A DNA stretch of 64,000 nucleotides from Epiperipatus broadwayi (GCA_028023455.1 JAQFVV010001073.1:53190-117189), one strand, 5' to 3'. Positions 1 to 12,440 are shown, counted from the first letter of the stretch. The notes: generated by a model not told the origin, from the sequence alone. Made by a program: numbers and translations.

Positions 1-162
1 TTAATAATGTTGATACAAAGATTTTCACGGGTTGCATATATAAAAGACATATTTTGCGGGTTCATCCGTGGTAAAGAATTTAAATATTGATATACCCACA
101 TTTCGACTTGATCACACAAGCCATCTACTGGATGATAAAAGATTGAAAGATGGTATAATCTG

Positions 163-331
163 ATTGTATATATGCATGGAAGGTTGTGATCTGGTGCAAC
201 TGTAAGTGCTGGTCCAACACAAATTACATATATTGGCAATCTATTTTCACATGCATGTGGTCATGTGTATCGGTTGTGTAAGATGGGATTGGTAAATGTA
301 ATGAGCTTGAAAGTCTGAGTTCTTGCCCCTT
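163..331 (-). repeat. Dispersed repeat family A, partial copy
   Basis: Read on the minus strand, this stretch matches the head of the family-A repeats at 27529, 28008 and 28868 (complement). Shared blocks are a start near 'CTCAGACTTTCA', a 'GACCACATGCATGTG'-like block, and 'GGACCAGCACTTACAGTTG' followed by 'CATATATACAATCAG'. It is closest to the copy at 7287-7445, with most bases identical by eye. There is no coding capacity. The 160 bases before it show nothing recognisable. Confidence 0.6.
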
Positions 332-347
332 TAATATATATATATAT

Positions 348-2497
348 TATAATAGTCAGTGTGTAGTTGGAGTCTTACTGTAACTGCCATACAGGTACCA
401 CCAGGCCATTCTAACCTGGAAAAATTTATATAGTAGGCAGATATGCAAGTTAAAGATCCAACTTTTATTTTATTGACTGTTAGCCTTTGCCACTACCTCT
501 AGGAGAAGCTGAGGTTTAAAACATATTTATTAAAATATATTTTTAATAAAGATTAAAAAAAAAAAACTACATCACTGCCAGTATATTAAGACAAAAGATT
601 TTATTCACGTATATATAGGTGACAACAAACTTGAAAATAATAACTATAAAAAATTATGCTTTATCTTTCATCATCATCATCATCATGATTATTATTATTA
701 TTATTATTATTATTATTGTTATTATTATTATTATTATTATTTTATTTTTATTTATTATTTTTTTTTAACTTTAATTTTTAATGTTAGAATGTTGAGCTTT
801 GATAGGCCACCTAGATGACACGCTTAAAAGATTTTCAAAACATTTGATTCCAGGCTAAAAGTCCATGCCACACCAATGCTTGCTTCCCGATATATATCCA
901 CAACCAATGCAATGGGAACATGTTAGCATAAAACCATGCTGACAGGGGCATCTGCAGCATGATATAATTTAATGGACATGATCTTCATCCAATACAGGAA
1001 TGTGCATCTGTCTGGTGAAGGAATCATGTATATAAAATAATAAAGAGAAAACGCTCCATATGGATGGGAGAGCGGTCTATCTTGCCGACTTATAGTCTCT
1101 ATGTATAGAGCTGAAAGAGATCAATGTCATGGGAAGTACTCCATGTCTATTTTATTGGCATGACTACATCTTTGGGGTCATGCATTCAGTTGGATGTGTT
1201 GATGTGTTGCCCTGTATGCTAACACCCTTCACATTACATTGATATAAACATCCACATATCCTTCCACCAGCAGTAACACAACTATGAAACAAATAGTCTG
1301 AAATCAAAACCCCTCTAAACTAACATATACTTAAATGAGTCTAAGCAGCCATCTACACCCAACTTATATTTAAGTCAATTTACTATTTTAATTTATTAAA
1401 AAAAATATTTTGTTTAGAGTATTTAACTTATTTCAAAATCATACATTGTATTCAACTTATTTTACATCAAACAATATATTTGACCTATTTTTAAAATCTA
1501 ATAATGCACAAATAATGATACATGTTCACTTTTATTTTTAAATTTACGTTTGCAATTACAAACAGATCTTATACTAAGCATAATAAAAAAATGCAATACA
1601 TATTTTAAAAAGATTACTTTTAAATTTTAGATAAGACTTTTAAAATTGCAAAATTTATAAAATGAAGTTTAGACTTAATCAGGAGAGAAAATCTATAGTT
1701 CATATTTAAAGAAAAATAAAGTTCGGAGATTTTAAATTCATTAGAGTGTATAGTTCCTTTTTATCCTCTATAATTTATACTTTCCTTTCTCCGGGCTCTA
1801 GGCTTCATGATGAAGATCTGAATTTATGAAAGGGCCAATTCTTGTTGATGATGACATTTTATGAAGGTGGTTCCAGTGGTTCGATCCTGGGATCCATGGA
1901 GATGAAGGCTGCATTTGTCTGGCCGAACCAAGAGAAGCGTGATTAAACAGATTACATTTTTGGTAATGGCAACAATAACTTTTTAATTTTTTTTACTTTT
2001 CAGCAACAACAAACAAATTCAAAATTCTAATCTTTTTTTTTATTTCTTTTGAATTTTTCCTTTTATAGTCCTGAAGCATCTTATCTAGGAAGGTGCGGAT
2101 CCATCTGATATATTAAGTAGATTTTCCTCTGTGATCTGTGTATATATCTTGGGTGGGAAAAGCAAGTCTTTTGTTTCTAACTCTTATCTATTTTGTAGTA
2201 ATCCTTTTAATGGTCATTTTGCCCTAAGGACCTGTTTGTAATTTTATTTTTGTTAAAAACTGTCTTCGTTATTTTTAAGATTAAAAGGTGTTTATTATAT
2301 TTATTTTAAGATTCGAATCTTTGCTTTGATTCTAAAAATTTTTTAAGCTTATTTTATTTCAATATTTAAATGAAACTTATTAATAAATTAATAACTCATT
2401 ATTGGTGCATTTTGAACCTCTGTGCTTTTAATTCATTATTAGATATCTAAAAAAAAAATTGAGTACCAAAATTTAAATGTAACATAGATATATCCCG
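348..2497 (+). repeat. 2.1-kb direct duplication, copy 1
   Basis: This segment begins at 'TTATAATAGTCAG' and ends at 'TAGATATATCCC'. It is repeated in the same orientation at 2839-4971. The order of landmarks is identical: a (CATCAT)/(ATT) microsatellite, a 'GATTCCAGGCT..AAAGTCCATGCC' block, a 'CATCTGTCTGGTGAAGGAATCATG' block and an 'AAGCAGCCATCTACACCCAAC' block. By eye about nine bases in ten agree, with small indels. I see no open frame, terminal inverted repeat or TG..CA ends, so its nature (segmental duplication or large unknown repeat) is open. Confidence 0.8.
669..741. repeat. (CAT)n/(ATT)n microsatellite
   Basis: A short TCATCA run passes into a long ATT trinucleotide run with one G interruption. 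The same locus recurs inside duplication copy 2 at 3162-3244 with a different repeat number, as expected for a replication-slippage locus. Confidence 0.9.
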
Positions 2498-2838
2498 TTA
2501 CATATCACCAAACTTATTTAAAAAAATGATAAAAAAAAACACTTTGGTTAAGGTTTGTACTAAATGATAATAGTAATGCATTAAAGTTATATTTCTTTCA
2601 TGGCAGTATTTTTAAGTTTGTAAATCACTTCAAAATTTTAAACTCTTTCCTTTTCTTTTTTAAATCTTAAAGTTACTTAATGGATCATATTTATTTCTGA
2701 TAGTCATATCTCATAACTTATGCCTGTTATAACTTTTTCAGATTGTGCAGAGTGCTATTCACACTTTTTCCTAAACTATTTTATTTGGATCAGGGTATTC
2801 ATGGTTAATGAATATCATGCCACATGCTGGGCAGCCAA
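2498..2838. other. Spacer between the two 2.1-kb copies, no gene seen
   Basis: This is single-copy AT-rich sequence within the window. A short open frame (about 68 codons) begins at 2720 and runs into the second repeat copy. It has no recognisable motif and I do not regard it as a gene. Confidence 0.5.
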
Positions 2839-3182
2839 TTATAATAGTCAGGGTGTAGTTGGAGTCTTACCATATCTGCTGTACAGGGTGCCACCAGGCC
2901 ATTCTCACCTGGAAAAAATTATATAGTTGGCAGATATGCAAGTTAAAGATCGAACTTTTATTTTATTGACCATTAGCCCTTGCCACTAGCTCTAGGAGAA
3001 GCTGAGGTTTAAAACATATTTATTAAAATATATTTCTAATAAAGATTAAAAAAAAAAAACTAGATCACTGCCAGTTCTAATAACACAAAAGATTTTATTC
3101 ATGTATATATAGGTGACAACATACTTGAAAATAATTACTATAAAAAATTATGCTTTATGTTTCATCATCATCATCATCATCA

Positions 3183-3244
<62 letters not shown>

Positions 3245-4971
3245 TAAACTTTAATTTTTAATCTTAGAATGTTGAGCATAGATAGGCTACCTAGATGATG
3301 CACTTAAAAGATTTTCAAAACATTTGATTCCAGGCTTAAAGTCCATGCCACACCAATGCTTGCTTCCCGATATATATATATATCCATTACCAATGCAATG
3401 TGAACATGTTACCATAAAACCATGCTGACAGAGGTATCTGCAGCATGATGTTATTTAAAGGACATGATCTTCATCCAGTATAGCAATGTGCATCTGTCTG
3501 GTGAAGGAATCATGCATATAAAATAATAAAGATAAAACAATATGTATGGATGGGATAGTGGTCTATCTTGCTGACTTATAGTCCCTATCCATAGAGCTGA
3601 AAGAGATCAAGGTCATGGGAAGTATTCCACATCCATTTCAATGCCATGACTACATTTTTGGGGTCATGCATTCAGTTGGGCACATTGCCTTGTATGTTAA
3701 CACACTTCACATTACATTGATATAAACATCCACATATCCCTCTACCAGCATTGACACAACTATGAAACAAATAGTCTGAAATCAAAACCCCTCTAAACTA
3801 ACATATACTTAAGTGAGTCTAAGCAGCCATCTACACCCAACTTATATTTAAGTCAATTTAGTAATTTAAGTTATTTAAAAAAATATTTTGTTTAGGGTAT
3901 TTAACTTATTTCAAAATCATACATTGTATTCAACTTATTTTTTCTCAAACAATATATTTGACCTATTTTTAAAATCTAATAATGCACAAATAATGATACA
4001 TGTTCACTTTTATTTTTAAATTTATGTTTGCAATTGCAAACTCCTACCCTATTACAAACAGATCTTATACTAAGCATAATTAAAAAAATATAATACATAT
4101 TTTAAAAATATTACATTTAAATTTTAGATAAGACTTTTAAAATTGCAAAAGTTATAAAATAAAGTTTAGATTTGATCAGGAGAGAAAATCTATAGTTTAT
4201 ATTTAAAGAAAAATAAAGTTTGGAGATTTTAAATTAAAGAGAGTTTATAGTTCATTTTTATCCTTTATAATTTATACTTTCCTTTCTCTGGGCTCATTCC
4301 TTCACGATGAAGATTTATGATGACGATTTATGAAGGCAGTTCCAATGGTTTAATCATAAGATCCATGGAGATGGAAGCTGCTTTTGGCCGGCCAAGCTGA
4401 GGGAAGTGCCATTAAACGGGTTACATTTTTGGTAATGGCAATAATAACTTTTTAATTTTTTTTACTTTTCAACAATGACAAACGAATTCAAAATTCTAAT
4501 CTTTCTTTTTTTTTGCCTTTTGATTTTTTCCTTTTATAGTTCCGAAGTGTCTTATCTAGAAATGCACAGATCCATCTGTCATAGTAAGTAGATTTTCCTC
4601 TGTGGTCTGTGTATATATCTTGGGTGGAAAAAGCAAGTTTTTTGTTTCTTTCTCTCAACTTTTATCTATTTCATAGTAATGTTTATAATGGTCATTTTGC
4701 CCTAAGGACCATTTGTAATTTTATTTTTGTTAAAAACTCTGGTTATTTTTAATATTAAAAGGTTTTTATTATATTTATTTTAAGATTTGAATCTTTGCTT
4801 CGATTCTAAAATTTTTTTAAGCTTATTTTATTTCAATATTTTAATGAAACTTATCAATAAATTAATAACTCATTATTTGTGCATTTTGAATGTCTGTGCT
4901 TTTAATTCATTATTAGATATCTAAAAAAAATATTTAAGTACCAAAATTTAAATGTAATGTAGATATATCCC
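2839..4971 (+). repeat. 2.1-kb direct duplication, copy 2
   Basis: This is the second copy of the segment at 348-2497, offset by about 2.49 kb. It carries small indels, for example an insertion near 4042 and a shorter 'GTTGGGCACATTGCC' block near 3680. Its 3' end abuts a (TA)n microsatellite at 4977-5020, where similarity to copy 1 stops. No protein is encoded. Confidence 0.8.
3162..3244. repeat. (CAT)n/(ATT)n microsatellite
   Basis: A CATCAT run is followed by an uninterrupted ATT run. It is the counterpart of the 669-741 locus but lacks the interruptions seen there. Confidence 0.9.
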
Positions 4972-4973
4972 CA

Positions 4974-4976
<3 letters not shown>

Positions 4977-5020
<44 letters not shown>
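4977..5020. repeat. (TA)n microsatellite
   Basis: About 22 uninterrupted TA units lie exactly at the right edge of duplication copy 2. The following 500 bases, up to the Tigger-like element at 5516, are AT-rich without recognisable features. Confidence 0.9.
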
Positions 5021-5023
<3 letters not shown>

Positions 5024-5515
5024 AAACAATAGCTTCCATAATCTGGCAATATATATGCCAACAGTCTCAACATTTTTATCAGAGAACCTCTGAAATAAAG
5101 ATCACTTTTTTATTTTTTTAGTGTTAGGTGGTACTGCCTTCACTTTTTTACAATTAATGGAATTAAGGGTATAATTCAAAGTTAGATATAAATGCATCAT
5201 TATTAATTTGAGTTTCCATTAAAGAGGTGCTAATAAAAGACTGAATTTCATTTTATGATTACTTTTGTGAATAATCAAAAAAAGTTTGTTAACTATAAAT
5301 ATGTAATGAACATAATTATGTGCATTTATATTTGATACCTAATGAAAATTAGTTCATTTCTTCTCATTATATACATGTTTATTAAATACTGCAATTAATT
5401 GATTTCTATTATTTAATCACAAAATTTGTTATATAAAACAACATTTTCACTTTTTTTTGAATATTTGATTATAAATTTTAATTAAAAATGTGTAACTTAT
5501 CTAGTATATATAGTA

Positions 5516-6482
5516 CACCTGGGTCTCGTTTTATGCAATATATAGGTTCCACAGAAAACCTGCATTAAAAAAATTGCACAAAAATAGACTTAATTTATCT
5601 TGAAAAATGGAGGATAGGTGCTGTAATTTTCAGAATTCACATAAAAGCAAAGCAACAAAGAAAAATTACTTTAAAATTCGCATTAAAAAAAATAAGCAAA
5701 TAAAGTATGACTAATAAAAAATTTCAAATATTTGAAAAAAATTAATACAAGACAAACTTTTTTTATTAACTACAATATTTAATTTTACATTTTTCATACA
5801 TAATTTAATTATTACCGCTAGCATTCATTTGTAAACTGGAAAGAAATCAGATTCGATGTGATGTAATGTATTGTAGCTTCTCCTTAAACGAAGTCAAGAA
5901 TCTCTCAGCAATTATTCCCAGAGAAACCTGTTAGTAACTTTATTTTTATTCGTGATGTGATGTACAATTAGCGCCACTTTCAGTCTTATGCTGTGTTAAT
6001 GTTTTTCTGTTTCTATATTTAAAAAATGAGATTGAAATCAAAACAAAAAGATTATACATTATCATTAGAAAGATTATTTTGTTTATAAAATTTTCATTTT
6101 TTATTTTAAAAATCTAAAAGATTATTTATTTCTGTTATATATAACAAAATATACGTTTTAAAAGTTTAATTTTTTAAATATTTATTGTGATATTTTTATA
6201 TATAAGTATAAATCTATTATTATTATTTGCTCATTAGTATAAATAGGTTATTTACATAGAAGCTAAAATTCTAAATACAGCTTCAGGCCATATTCATGTT
6301 AGCTGCTAATATAATGATATATTTTGAAAAAAAAAGTATTTCAAGTGAAAATAAGTTATTAATAATTTAAATTTTTTGATATCTAATAAATATAGTGAAA
6401 TATGAAAGATATTAAGAAGAAACATGAATCGCATAACTTCAAAATTGCATTAAAATAATCCGCATAAAACAAGACCCATGTG
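5516..6482. mobile_element. Tigger/pogo-like non-autonomous DNA transposon, copy 1
   Basis: The left end reads CACCTGGGTCTCGTTTTATG. The right end, reverse-complemented, reads CACATGGGTCTTGTTTTATG. Both outer ends are bordered by the dinucleotide TA (5514-5515 and 6483-6484), the usual target duplication of Tc1/mariner-pogo elements. The GTCTCGTTTTA-rich terminus resembles the known Tigger terminus containing CCTCGTTTTAT. A second copy lies inverted at 34080-35105 and shares the interior. No transposase frame is present, so it would have needed a transposase supplied elsewhere. A LINE 3' tail is inserted at 5855-5940. Confidence 0.7.
5855..5940 (-). mobile_element. 5'-truncated LINE 3' end inserted in the Tigger-like element
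   Basis: The block 'CCTTAAACGAAGTCAAGAAT' and its surroundings, ending in degenerate TGATG units, are nearly identical to 15727-15830. There the same sequence forms the 3' tail of the minus-strand LINE. The homologous Tigger-like copy at 34080 lacks it, so it is an insertion. Short GATGTGATGT motifs occur at both edges (5855 and about 5953), possibly a target duplication or a duplicated tail. It could also be a SINE that borrows the LINE tail. Confidence 0.7.
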
Positions 6483-6674
6483 TAATTAAAAATGGTGTAT
6501 TTAAATCTGAAATAAATTTAAAATTTATTTGTAATTACTTTATTTGATAGAAAACCAAGTGTTAATGAAATCTTAGATTAGGAAAATAAATGATAAGCAT
6601 TTTGCTTTTCTGACAAAGAAAGTAATTGTAAGCATTTGCATTAGATAATGGTAAGAAATTATAGTCTGGCTTCT

Positions 6675-7075
6675 TTCATATTCCCTATATTTATCCAAAC
6701 CATCTTATACAACCAATGCACAGGGCCACATACATATGGAAAAGATAAATGATCTCCAATACCTGCATTTTATGCTGAAGCAGCACTCATCAGTTGGTCC
6801 AGATCACAATTACTCATGCATATATACAATCAGTGCTATGTTTATATTAAGATAGCAAACCTTCAAACTTTAATTGACAAGCTTCAATCTTCTCCACTCT
6901 CCAACTCTTCAGCCATTCATTTCATGGAGAATCTGAAAATGGTTTGCTCAAAGCCATTGTTGATGCCAATATTATTGTTATATTCATGGTGACCTTAACT
7001 CAATCTGACCCCTTGCACATAGGATCTTAATATGTCCACTTAATTATACAAAAACTGGATGGGCAGAATACAGGC
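6675..7075 (+). repeat. Dispersed repeat family A, plus-strand copy
   Basis: This copy contains the family-A blocks 'CACTCATCAGTTGGTCCAGA', 'CATATATACAATCAGTGCT', 'TTTATATTAAGATAGCAAAC', 'CTCCAACTCTTCAGCCATTC' and 'CTTAACTCAATCTGACCCCT', in the same order as at 27529-27990 and 28008-28440. Together with the minus-strand copy at 7287-7445 it makes an inverted pair. There is no open frame. Confidence 0.7.
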
Positions 7076-7286
7076 TGAATGTGTAATATTTAAATATATG
7101 TAATTTGTCCATACTAAACTTAATTTTTAGCCTGATTCATCTCTCCCTTTTTTTGTACAACTAAATGAACCTGTTAAGGTTCTACATGTGAGGGATTATA
7201 TTGATTTAAAATTAAGTTGGATATGACAATAATCAACAAGAGCATTCAGCATTCAATCCTCACATTTTTAATGAAATGGGACACTG

Positions 7287-7445
7287 ATTGTTTATATGCA
7301 TGGAAGATTGTGATCTGGTGTAACTGTAAGTGCTGGTCCAGCACAAATGACATATATTGGTGATTTATTTTCACATGCATGTGGGCATGTGTAAGGTGAG
7401 ATTGGTAAATGTAATGAGCAGGAAAGTCTGAGTTCATGCCCATTA
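7287..7445 (-). repeat. Dispersed repeat family A, minus-strand copy
   Basis: This stretch is closely similar to 163-331, for example the shared 'AACTGTAAGTGCTGGTCCA' and 'CACATGCATGTGG' blocks. Read on the minus strand it corresponds to the head of family A. It faces the plus copy at 6675-7075, giving a fold-back arrangement like the one at 28008-28868. Weak open frames overlapping it are not credible genes. Confidence 0.65.
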
Positions 7446-9329
7446 TAAGACATATATTGGAAAAATCTGGTTGTGAGTCTGCTTTACACACCATAGATGG
7501 TTTGCAATGGTCCTGTGTGACTCACTTATGAGGCTGAGTTCATTCAAATCAAGATCAGAAAATAAGTTAATAAAGCCAAATACTAAGTGTGTGTGGACTT
7601 TAAAAATGATCTATCTTAACACCAGTGTACTAAAACATAATGGTATGCGGAATCCAACTCTTTCAATTTTCATTAAAAATAAAAAGGCATTATATTTAAA
7701 GAGAGGACAAAAATGAGAAAAAATTCAAATTGTGTTTTTTTAATTATATTTAATTAATTGTTTAACGTGGTAGAGTTACATAAATTAAAATTAGTCAGGT
7801 TTATTAAACTTTAAGAAAAAGTAAAGTTGCAACACTTTTTTAAAAAAATTAGAATATTTGTGCATAAGAAAAAATTTTGTTTGATTATTAGCAGATAACC
7901 ATATCTGTAAAAACAGTAGACGGTTAAGATATTTCTTTTATAATTAACTAATTAAAATTTAAACAGATAAAAAACAAGTCTAAAATAAAACTTTTGTTAA
8001 TTTGTCTGCAAATGTCTGATTTCATATATCCAAAATTGGTTGATTATATTTCACACTTCTTTTTTCTTTGTGCCTGAAGTTGAGACAGAAAGAAGAAATG
8101 GAATTGATAAGAAGAAAATATAATTTTCTACCATAAGTTGTTGTTTAAAACCATAGTTCATAATCGTAAATAAAAAGTATCTAATATTCCAAGAGAGAAA
8201 TGGAAACTAATAATGTCTATAGAGAAATGGCCATTATGAATAAATAAATTCCACTTTAATTTGTGCTACTGCACTAATTACCAAGACGACTGGACCCCCT
8301 CCAGAACATATTATCATGCTAACAGTTTTATTTAAATAGTGTATTATAAGGAAGAAAAGAGAAAGATAGATTACCTGTAAAGATTAAAAAAGAACTTTTA
8401 TAATCAAAGCTTTCCAAAGACCTGAGCTACAGACATTTACTTAAACTTACTATTATTTCACATATTTCGTATGTTGATGAACTTAACAAAAGAAGTCTAT
8501 TAAGCAAAAAAATGGACAGGCTCTCTGTGTTATCAATCACCAGAAATTTAAGTAAATAAGCATTATTTGTGTTGTTTAAGATTAGGACCTAAAACATCTG
8601 TATACACATACCAGAAAATTTACAAATCATACATACTTCAACTTATGAACTTTAATGAACTCTAAACTCAGAAGTGGGAGTACGGTATTTTGTTTATTGG
8701 AATGTTTATATTCTCTAATTTCTTCATGGTTATGAATGCATTAACTTTCTGTATATTTTTTTAAAGATTATTTATATCTTTGTGTACATATGTTTTTTAT
8801 TTTAATGCTATTATATCTGTATTAAAAAGTTTCTTTATTTGTAGAAGGTAGGTACGATATTTTAAAATGTTACTTTCTTCTAGAAACCTTTGGGATAATA
8901 TTTGAAAAAAAAAAACTTTTGGAATTTAGTTTTTTTAGTATTATTAAAATGTTAATTCTTATTAAAATGTCAGTCTATTTATTCCTGGCAGCACTTCAAA
9001 ATAATTATAAACTAATATAAGTGTATGCATTTGTGATTTATAAAAAAAGTAATTATCATACAGAGGTTAACAGCTAGAAATTATGTCTAAGGAAAAATAA
9101 TAGTAATCATGGAGATGATTAATTTATCACATAGTATAAAATGCCATAAAATTTTAAATGGCTGACATTCATTAATTATAAATATATTTCATCATTACAT
9201 GATCCATTAGCTAATCACTGCCAGAATTATGAATAAATTAATAATAGAATGTCTTCATGGTCTTAAGATGTTAGTATTGTATGAGTCATAAGGCATAAAA
9301 AAAGAAAACATTTGGAAATTGATAGAATT
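7446..9329. other. AT-rich stretch, no feature seen
   Basis: I find no homology-bearing frame, RNA gene or repeat that I can name. The small frame at 7507-7716 (69 codons) has no motif and lies in low-complexity composition. Confidence 0.5.
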
Positions 9330-9487
9330 GTGAATATACTAATCTTTGTGCAATTACTAACAGTTGAATGTAATTGAAAACTTAAATAAAATTAAATTTT
9401 TGGCAAGACATTCAATATTTAATATTAGATAATGGAAATAGTCCAATACATAAATATACCTAAAATGTCATCACCACCATCCTTCAG
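9330..9487 (+). repeat. SINE 3' body, copy 1
   Basis: The sequence from 'GTGCAATTACTAA' through 'ACAGTTGAATGTA', 'AGACATTCA' and 'GATAATGGAAATAGTCCAAT' to 'ATCACCACCATCCTTCAG' parallels 61670-61830, which follows a recognisable tRNA-like head. No tRNA-like A and B boxes are visible upstream here, so this is a head-less or strongly diverged copy. Confidence 0.6.
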
Positions 9488-9734
9488 ACAAAAAATAGCC
9501 ATTATTACTGATTTTTTATAACTCAGATCATGAAATATGGTATATAAAACTGTATTATGAACATATGTACAATATTAAAAAATATATATTTGTATATCTC
9601 TATAATTGTGCTTTATGCACATGTAATGAAACTATATAGTATGGTAATTTATAATCTGACTGCTTTTGAGAAATCTAAGTTCCCATAATCATAGCTTATT
9701 ACTAAGTGAGGAATGCTTGTAATAAAGCCTTATG

Positions 9735-10330
9735 CAAATTGACTGTAGCGTCAATTTTTTGGAAATGCAAAAGCAAGCTTCTCTTTTGTTTATAGTGATG
9801 GGGTCACTTACTATAATGCAAGCTTCTTTGACTTTGTGTTTAGCATCTTTTATTTTCATGCAGATCATCTTGGCAGTTGTTGGTAGGAAGATGTGGCCTG
9901 CAGTTTTTTTAAGCTCTGCAAACATTGAGCTTTCTTTATTTTTGTTTTTAGTTATTTTATAAATATCTGTGGTGTGACACTCTAGTGGCAATATTAGCTT
10001 TAGTTTCTCCATAGTAGGTTGTGTGGCAGTTATTATAAAGGCATATAATTTTATATATGACCTGGAGATCAGTTTGGGAGTGATTTGTTTTTGTGTTGTT
10101 AATTAGTTTTTTAGTGTCAGGTGTGAATGGAATCCAATTTTAAAGTCTTTGGAAAGTTTTCTACTAAGCTGTTTGGCTATGGAGTTAATGTATGGGAGTA
10201 GAATGCACTGTTTTCTTTCTTTAATTTGGTTATATTTTATTTTGTGGTAAAATTGGTTAACTTTTCTGTTAATGATTGCTTGTTTGTGTACCATACTTTT
10301 TAAGTCTGCCAGATATGAAAAATCAATTGT
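9735..10330 (-). pseudogene. Penelope-like element, C-terminal part with GIY-YIG endonuclease (relic)
   Basis: Read on the minus strand and allowing frame changes, three segments appear in order. First is a conserved stretch before the nuclease (LPYINSIAKQLSRKLSKDF). Next is the nuclease start, VIYKIICLYNNCHTTYYGET, matching the family pattern GIYKI.C...C..TYIGET with the first G changed to V. Last is a tail with ELKKTAGHIFLP and KHKVKEACIIVSDPITINKR. In Penelope-like retroelements this domain follows the reverse transcriptase and nicks target DNA. At least one frameshift separates the pieces, and no reverse transcriptase core remains. The overlapping plus-strand frame at 9732-9962 is a shadow. 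Confidence 0.75.
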
Positions 10331-10496
10331 ATGTGATAATTTAGAATGAAATATCTTAAAAAATGAAACAAAAAAATTACAATATTTTTCATGCTTACCC
10401 AAGCTGTTAAAACAACAGCAAATTTTCACACCCAGTAATTCCAAATAATAAAAACTATAGTAAACAATAGATGCTAGAAAGTTATGCATGTTAATC

Positions 10497-10915
10497 ACTA
10501 TTCAATGCCTTCTCATCAAATATTCCCAGCCCTGTTTGTAACTTATGACTTTCACGAATGAGGAGTCTTGGATCTGAAAGCAGTGCATCTGGGGTTTTGG
10601 ATCTAATGCACTTCTTAAGCACCGACTTTTTATCTTTTTGTTTAGCTATGAGACCAAAATGAAAACACAATCGAAGATTCAGATTTATATGCATATATAA
10701 ACAAATTATTTCAGATTGAAAATATGTATTTTCTTTTTAAATTAATAGTTTTACTTTATAGATGCAACAAATGTAAAAGGTGGGTGCTAAGGATGAGCAT
10801 TGGATCAACATGTTTACATGCTTTTTTCTCTGATGCAAGACTCCTCAATAATGAGAGCCATAAGATAGAAACTAGTGTGGAGATATTAGAGCAAAACACA
10901 TTGAGTAGAGATTAA
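10497..10915. repeat. Fold-back repeat family B, copy 1
   Basis: The left arm (about 10497-10625) contains 'AATGAGGAGTCTTGGATCTG' and 'AAGCAGTGCATCTGG'. The right arm (about 10785-10915), reverse-complemented, repeats the same order with 'ATTATTGAGGAGTCTTGCAT'. Arms are imperfect, with about 160 bases between them. The same family occurs at 21460-21602, 38770-38955 and 39370-39660. The two small frames that cover the arms are consequences of the repeat, not genes. Confidence 0.6.
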
Positions 10916-11008
10916 ACTGCACAACATGCTATTATATATTTGTTATTAGAGTTTTCATTATGTAGCACTATTGTGTGGAAAAAATTGTTATCATTTTAAT
11001 GAAATATC

Positions 11009-11224
11009 AGTACTTTGGTATTAGAGCTGTGATGTTGACAATGACTCTTGGAATGATGCTCGATGCTCAATGTTCACAACAACTCTTGGAATAATGATCG
11101 ATGCTGGGGAGATAAGTCTCCTATCTTCCCAGTGTTGATCATCATTCCAAGAGTCATTGTGAATGTCGAGCATCAATCGTCATTCCAAAAATTGTTGTCA
11201 ACATCTCAGCTCTAATACCTGTTG
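11009..11224. repeat. Left end of Merlin-like element, itself palindromic
   Basis: The outer half (11015-11110) opens with 'GGTATTAGAGCTGTGATG' and contains three 'CTTGGAAT' units. The inner half (11125-11220) is its imperfect reverse complement and ends 'CAGCTCTAATACC'. The centre is near 'GATAAGTCTCCTATC'. Repeated 'CCAAGAGTCATTGTGAA'-like units resemble transposase-binding subrepeats. Confidence 0.75.
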
Positions 11225-11364
11225 ACATTGTTGACATTTGTATCAATCCGCTAATGACTTCGTGACATCACCAAAATGATGTGAACATGTCTCTTCCTCG
11301 AAAAACCAAAAAGGACATGTTGCAGCTCAATTCTAAAAAATAGTAACACATAATACAATGGAAT

Positions 11365-12440
11365 TCAAAGAAATATTGCAAGATTTTTAACAAAAAGTGT
11401 AGTATATATTCAGTAGATGATTATTGAGAAATCAAGATAATATTGTACAAAATTTGTAAAAAAAAAAAAACACCAGTAAATCTAAAAAATTGTTAAAAAC
11501 TATACATTTCTAAAAAAAAAACAGCAAACATGATGCCATTGATTGTTTAAGATATTTCAGTATTATGGAAGATTTTTAACAATAAATAAAATGTAGACTT
11601 TCAAAAAAATATTGCAAGATTTTTTAACAAAAATGTAGTATATATTCACTAGATTATTATTGAGAAATCAAGTTAATATTGTACAAAATTTGTAATAAAA
11701 AACACGAGTAAATCTAAGACATTGTAGTATATATTCAGTAGATGATTATTGAGAAATCAAGGTAATATTGTACAAAATTTTTTAAAAGAAAGTACGAGTA
11801 AATCTAAAAATTTCCAGAAAGAAACTGCAAACGTGACACCATTAACAGTTTTAGATATTTCAATATTATGAAAGATTTTTAACAATAAATAGAAAATAGA
11901 ATATATTCAATACATGATTATTGAAAAATGAAGGTAATACTGTAGTGAATTTCAAACAAATATTGGACAAAATTTAAAAAAAAAAAGAAATACGGGTAAA
12001 TCTACAATTTTTTTTAAAATGACTTATTTACAAAAAAAAAAAAAAAAACCAGCAAAGGTGACGTCATTAACCGCAATTTTAATATTGCAAATATTTTTAA
12101 CAGAAAATGTAGAATATATTCAGTACATGGTTATTAAGAAATCAATGTAATATTGTAGTGAAATGCAAATAAATATTGGACAAAATTTAAACAAAAATAA
12201 ATATGACATTTTAAAAAAAAGAAATACGGGTAAATCTTTAAAAAAATTTAAATGATCCATTTCCAAAAAAAAAAAAAAGAAACAGCAAAGGTGATACCAT
12301 TAACCATGATTTTAATATTGTAATATTTTTAATAGAAAATGTAGAATATATTCAGTACATGATTATTGAGAAATCAAGGTAACATTGTAGTGAAATTGCA
12401 ATGGAATTCAAAGAAATATAGCAAGATTTTAAACAAAAAA
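11365..12440 (+). repeat. Six-copy degenerate tandem repeat inside the Merlin-like element
   Basis: The block 'ATATATTCAGTAGATGATTA' followed by 'TTGAGAAATCAAGGTAATAT' recurs near 11404, 11640, 11726, 11900, 12115 and 12347. It is joined by 'AAAGATTTTTAACA' and poly-A segments. Spacing varies between about 85 and 235 bases. There is no coding capacity. These are probably internal subrepeats amplified within the transposon. Confidence 0.75.

Noticed and set aside
348-4971. The 2.1-kb direct copies as a pair of LTRs
   Set aside because: The ends are not TG..CA, the internal part is only 341 bases without a primer-binding site, and no target duplication was seen.
9732-9962. Plus-strand 76-codon hydrophobic frame
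   Set aside because: It is the complement of the Penelope-like nuclease tail. Its hydrophobicity is a by-product of the opposite strand's codons.
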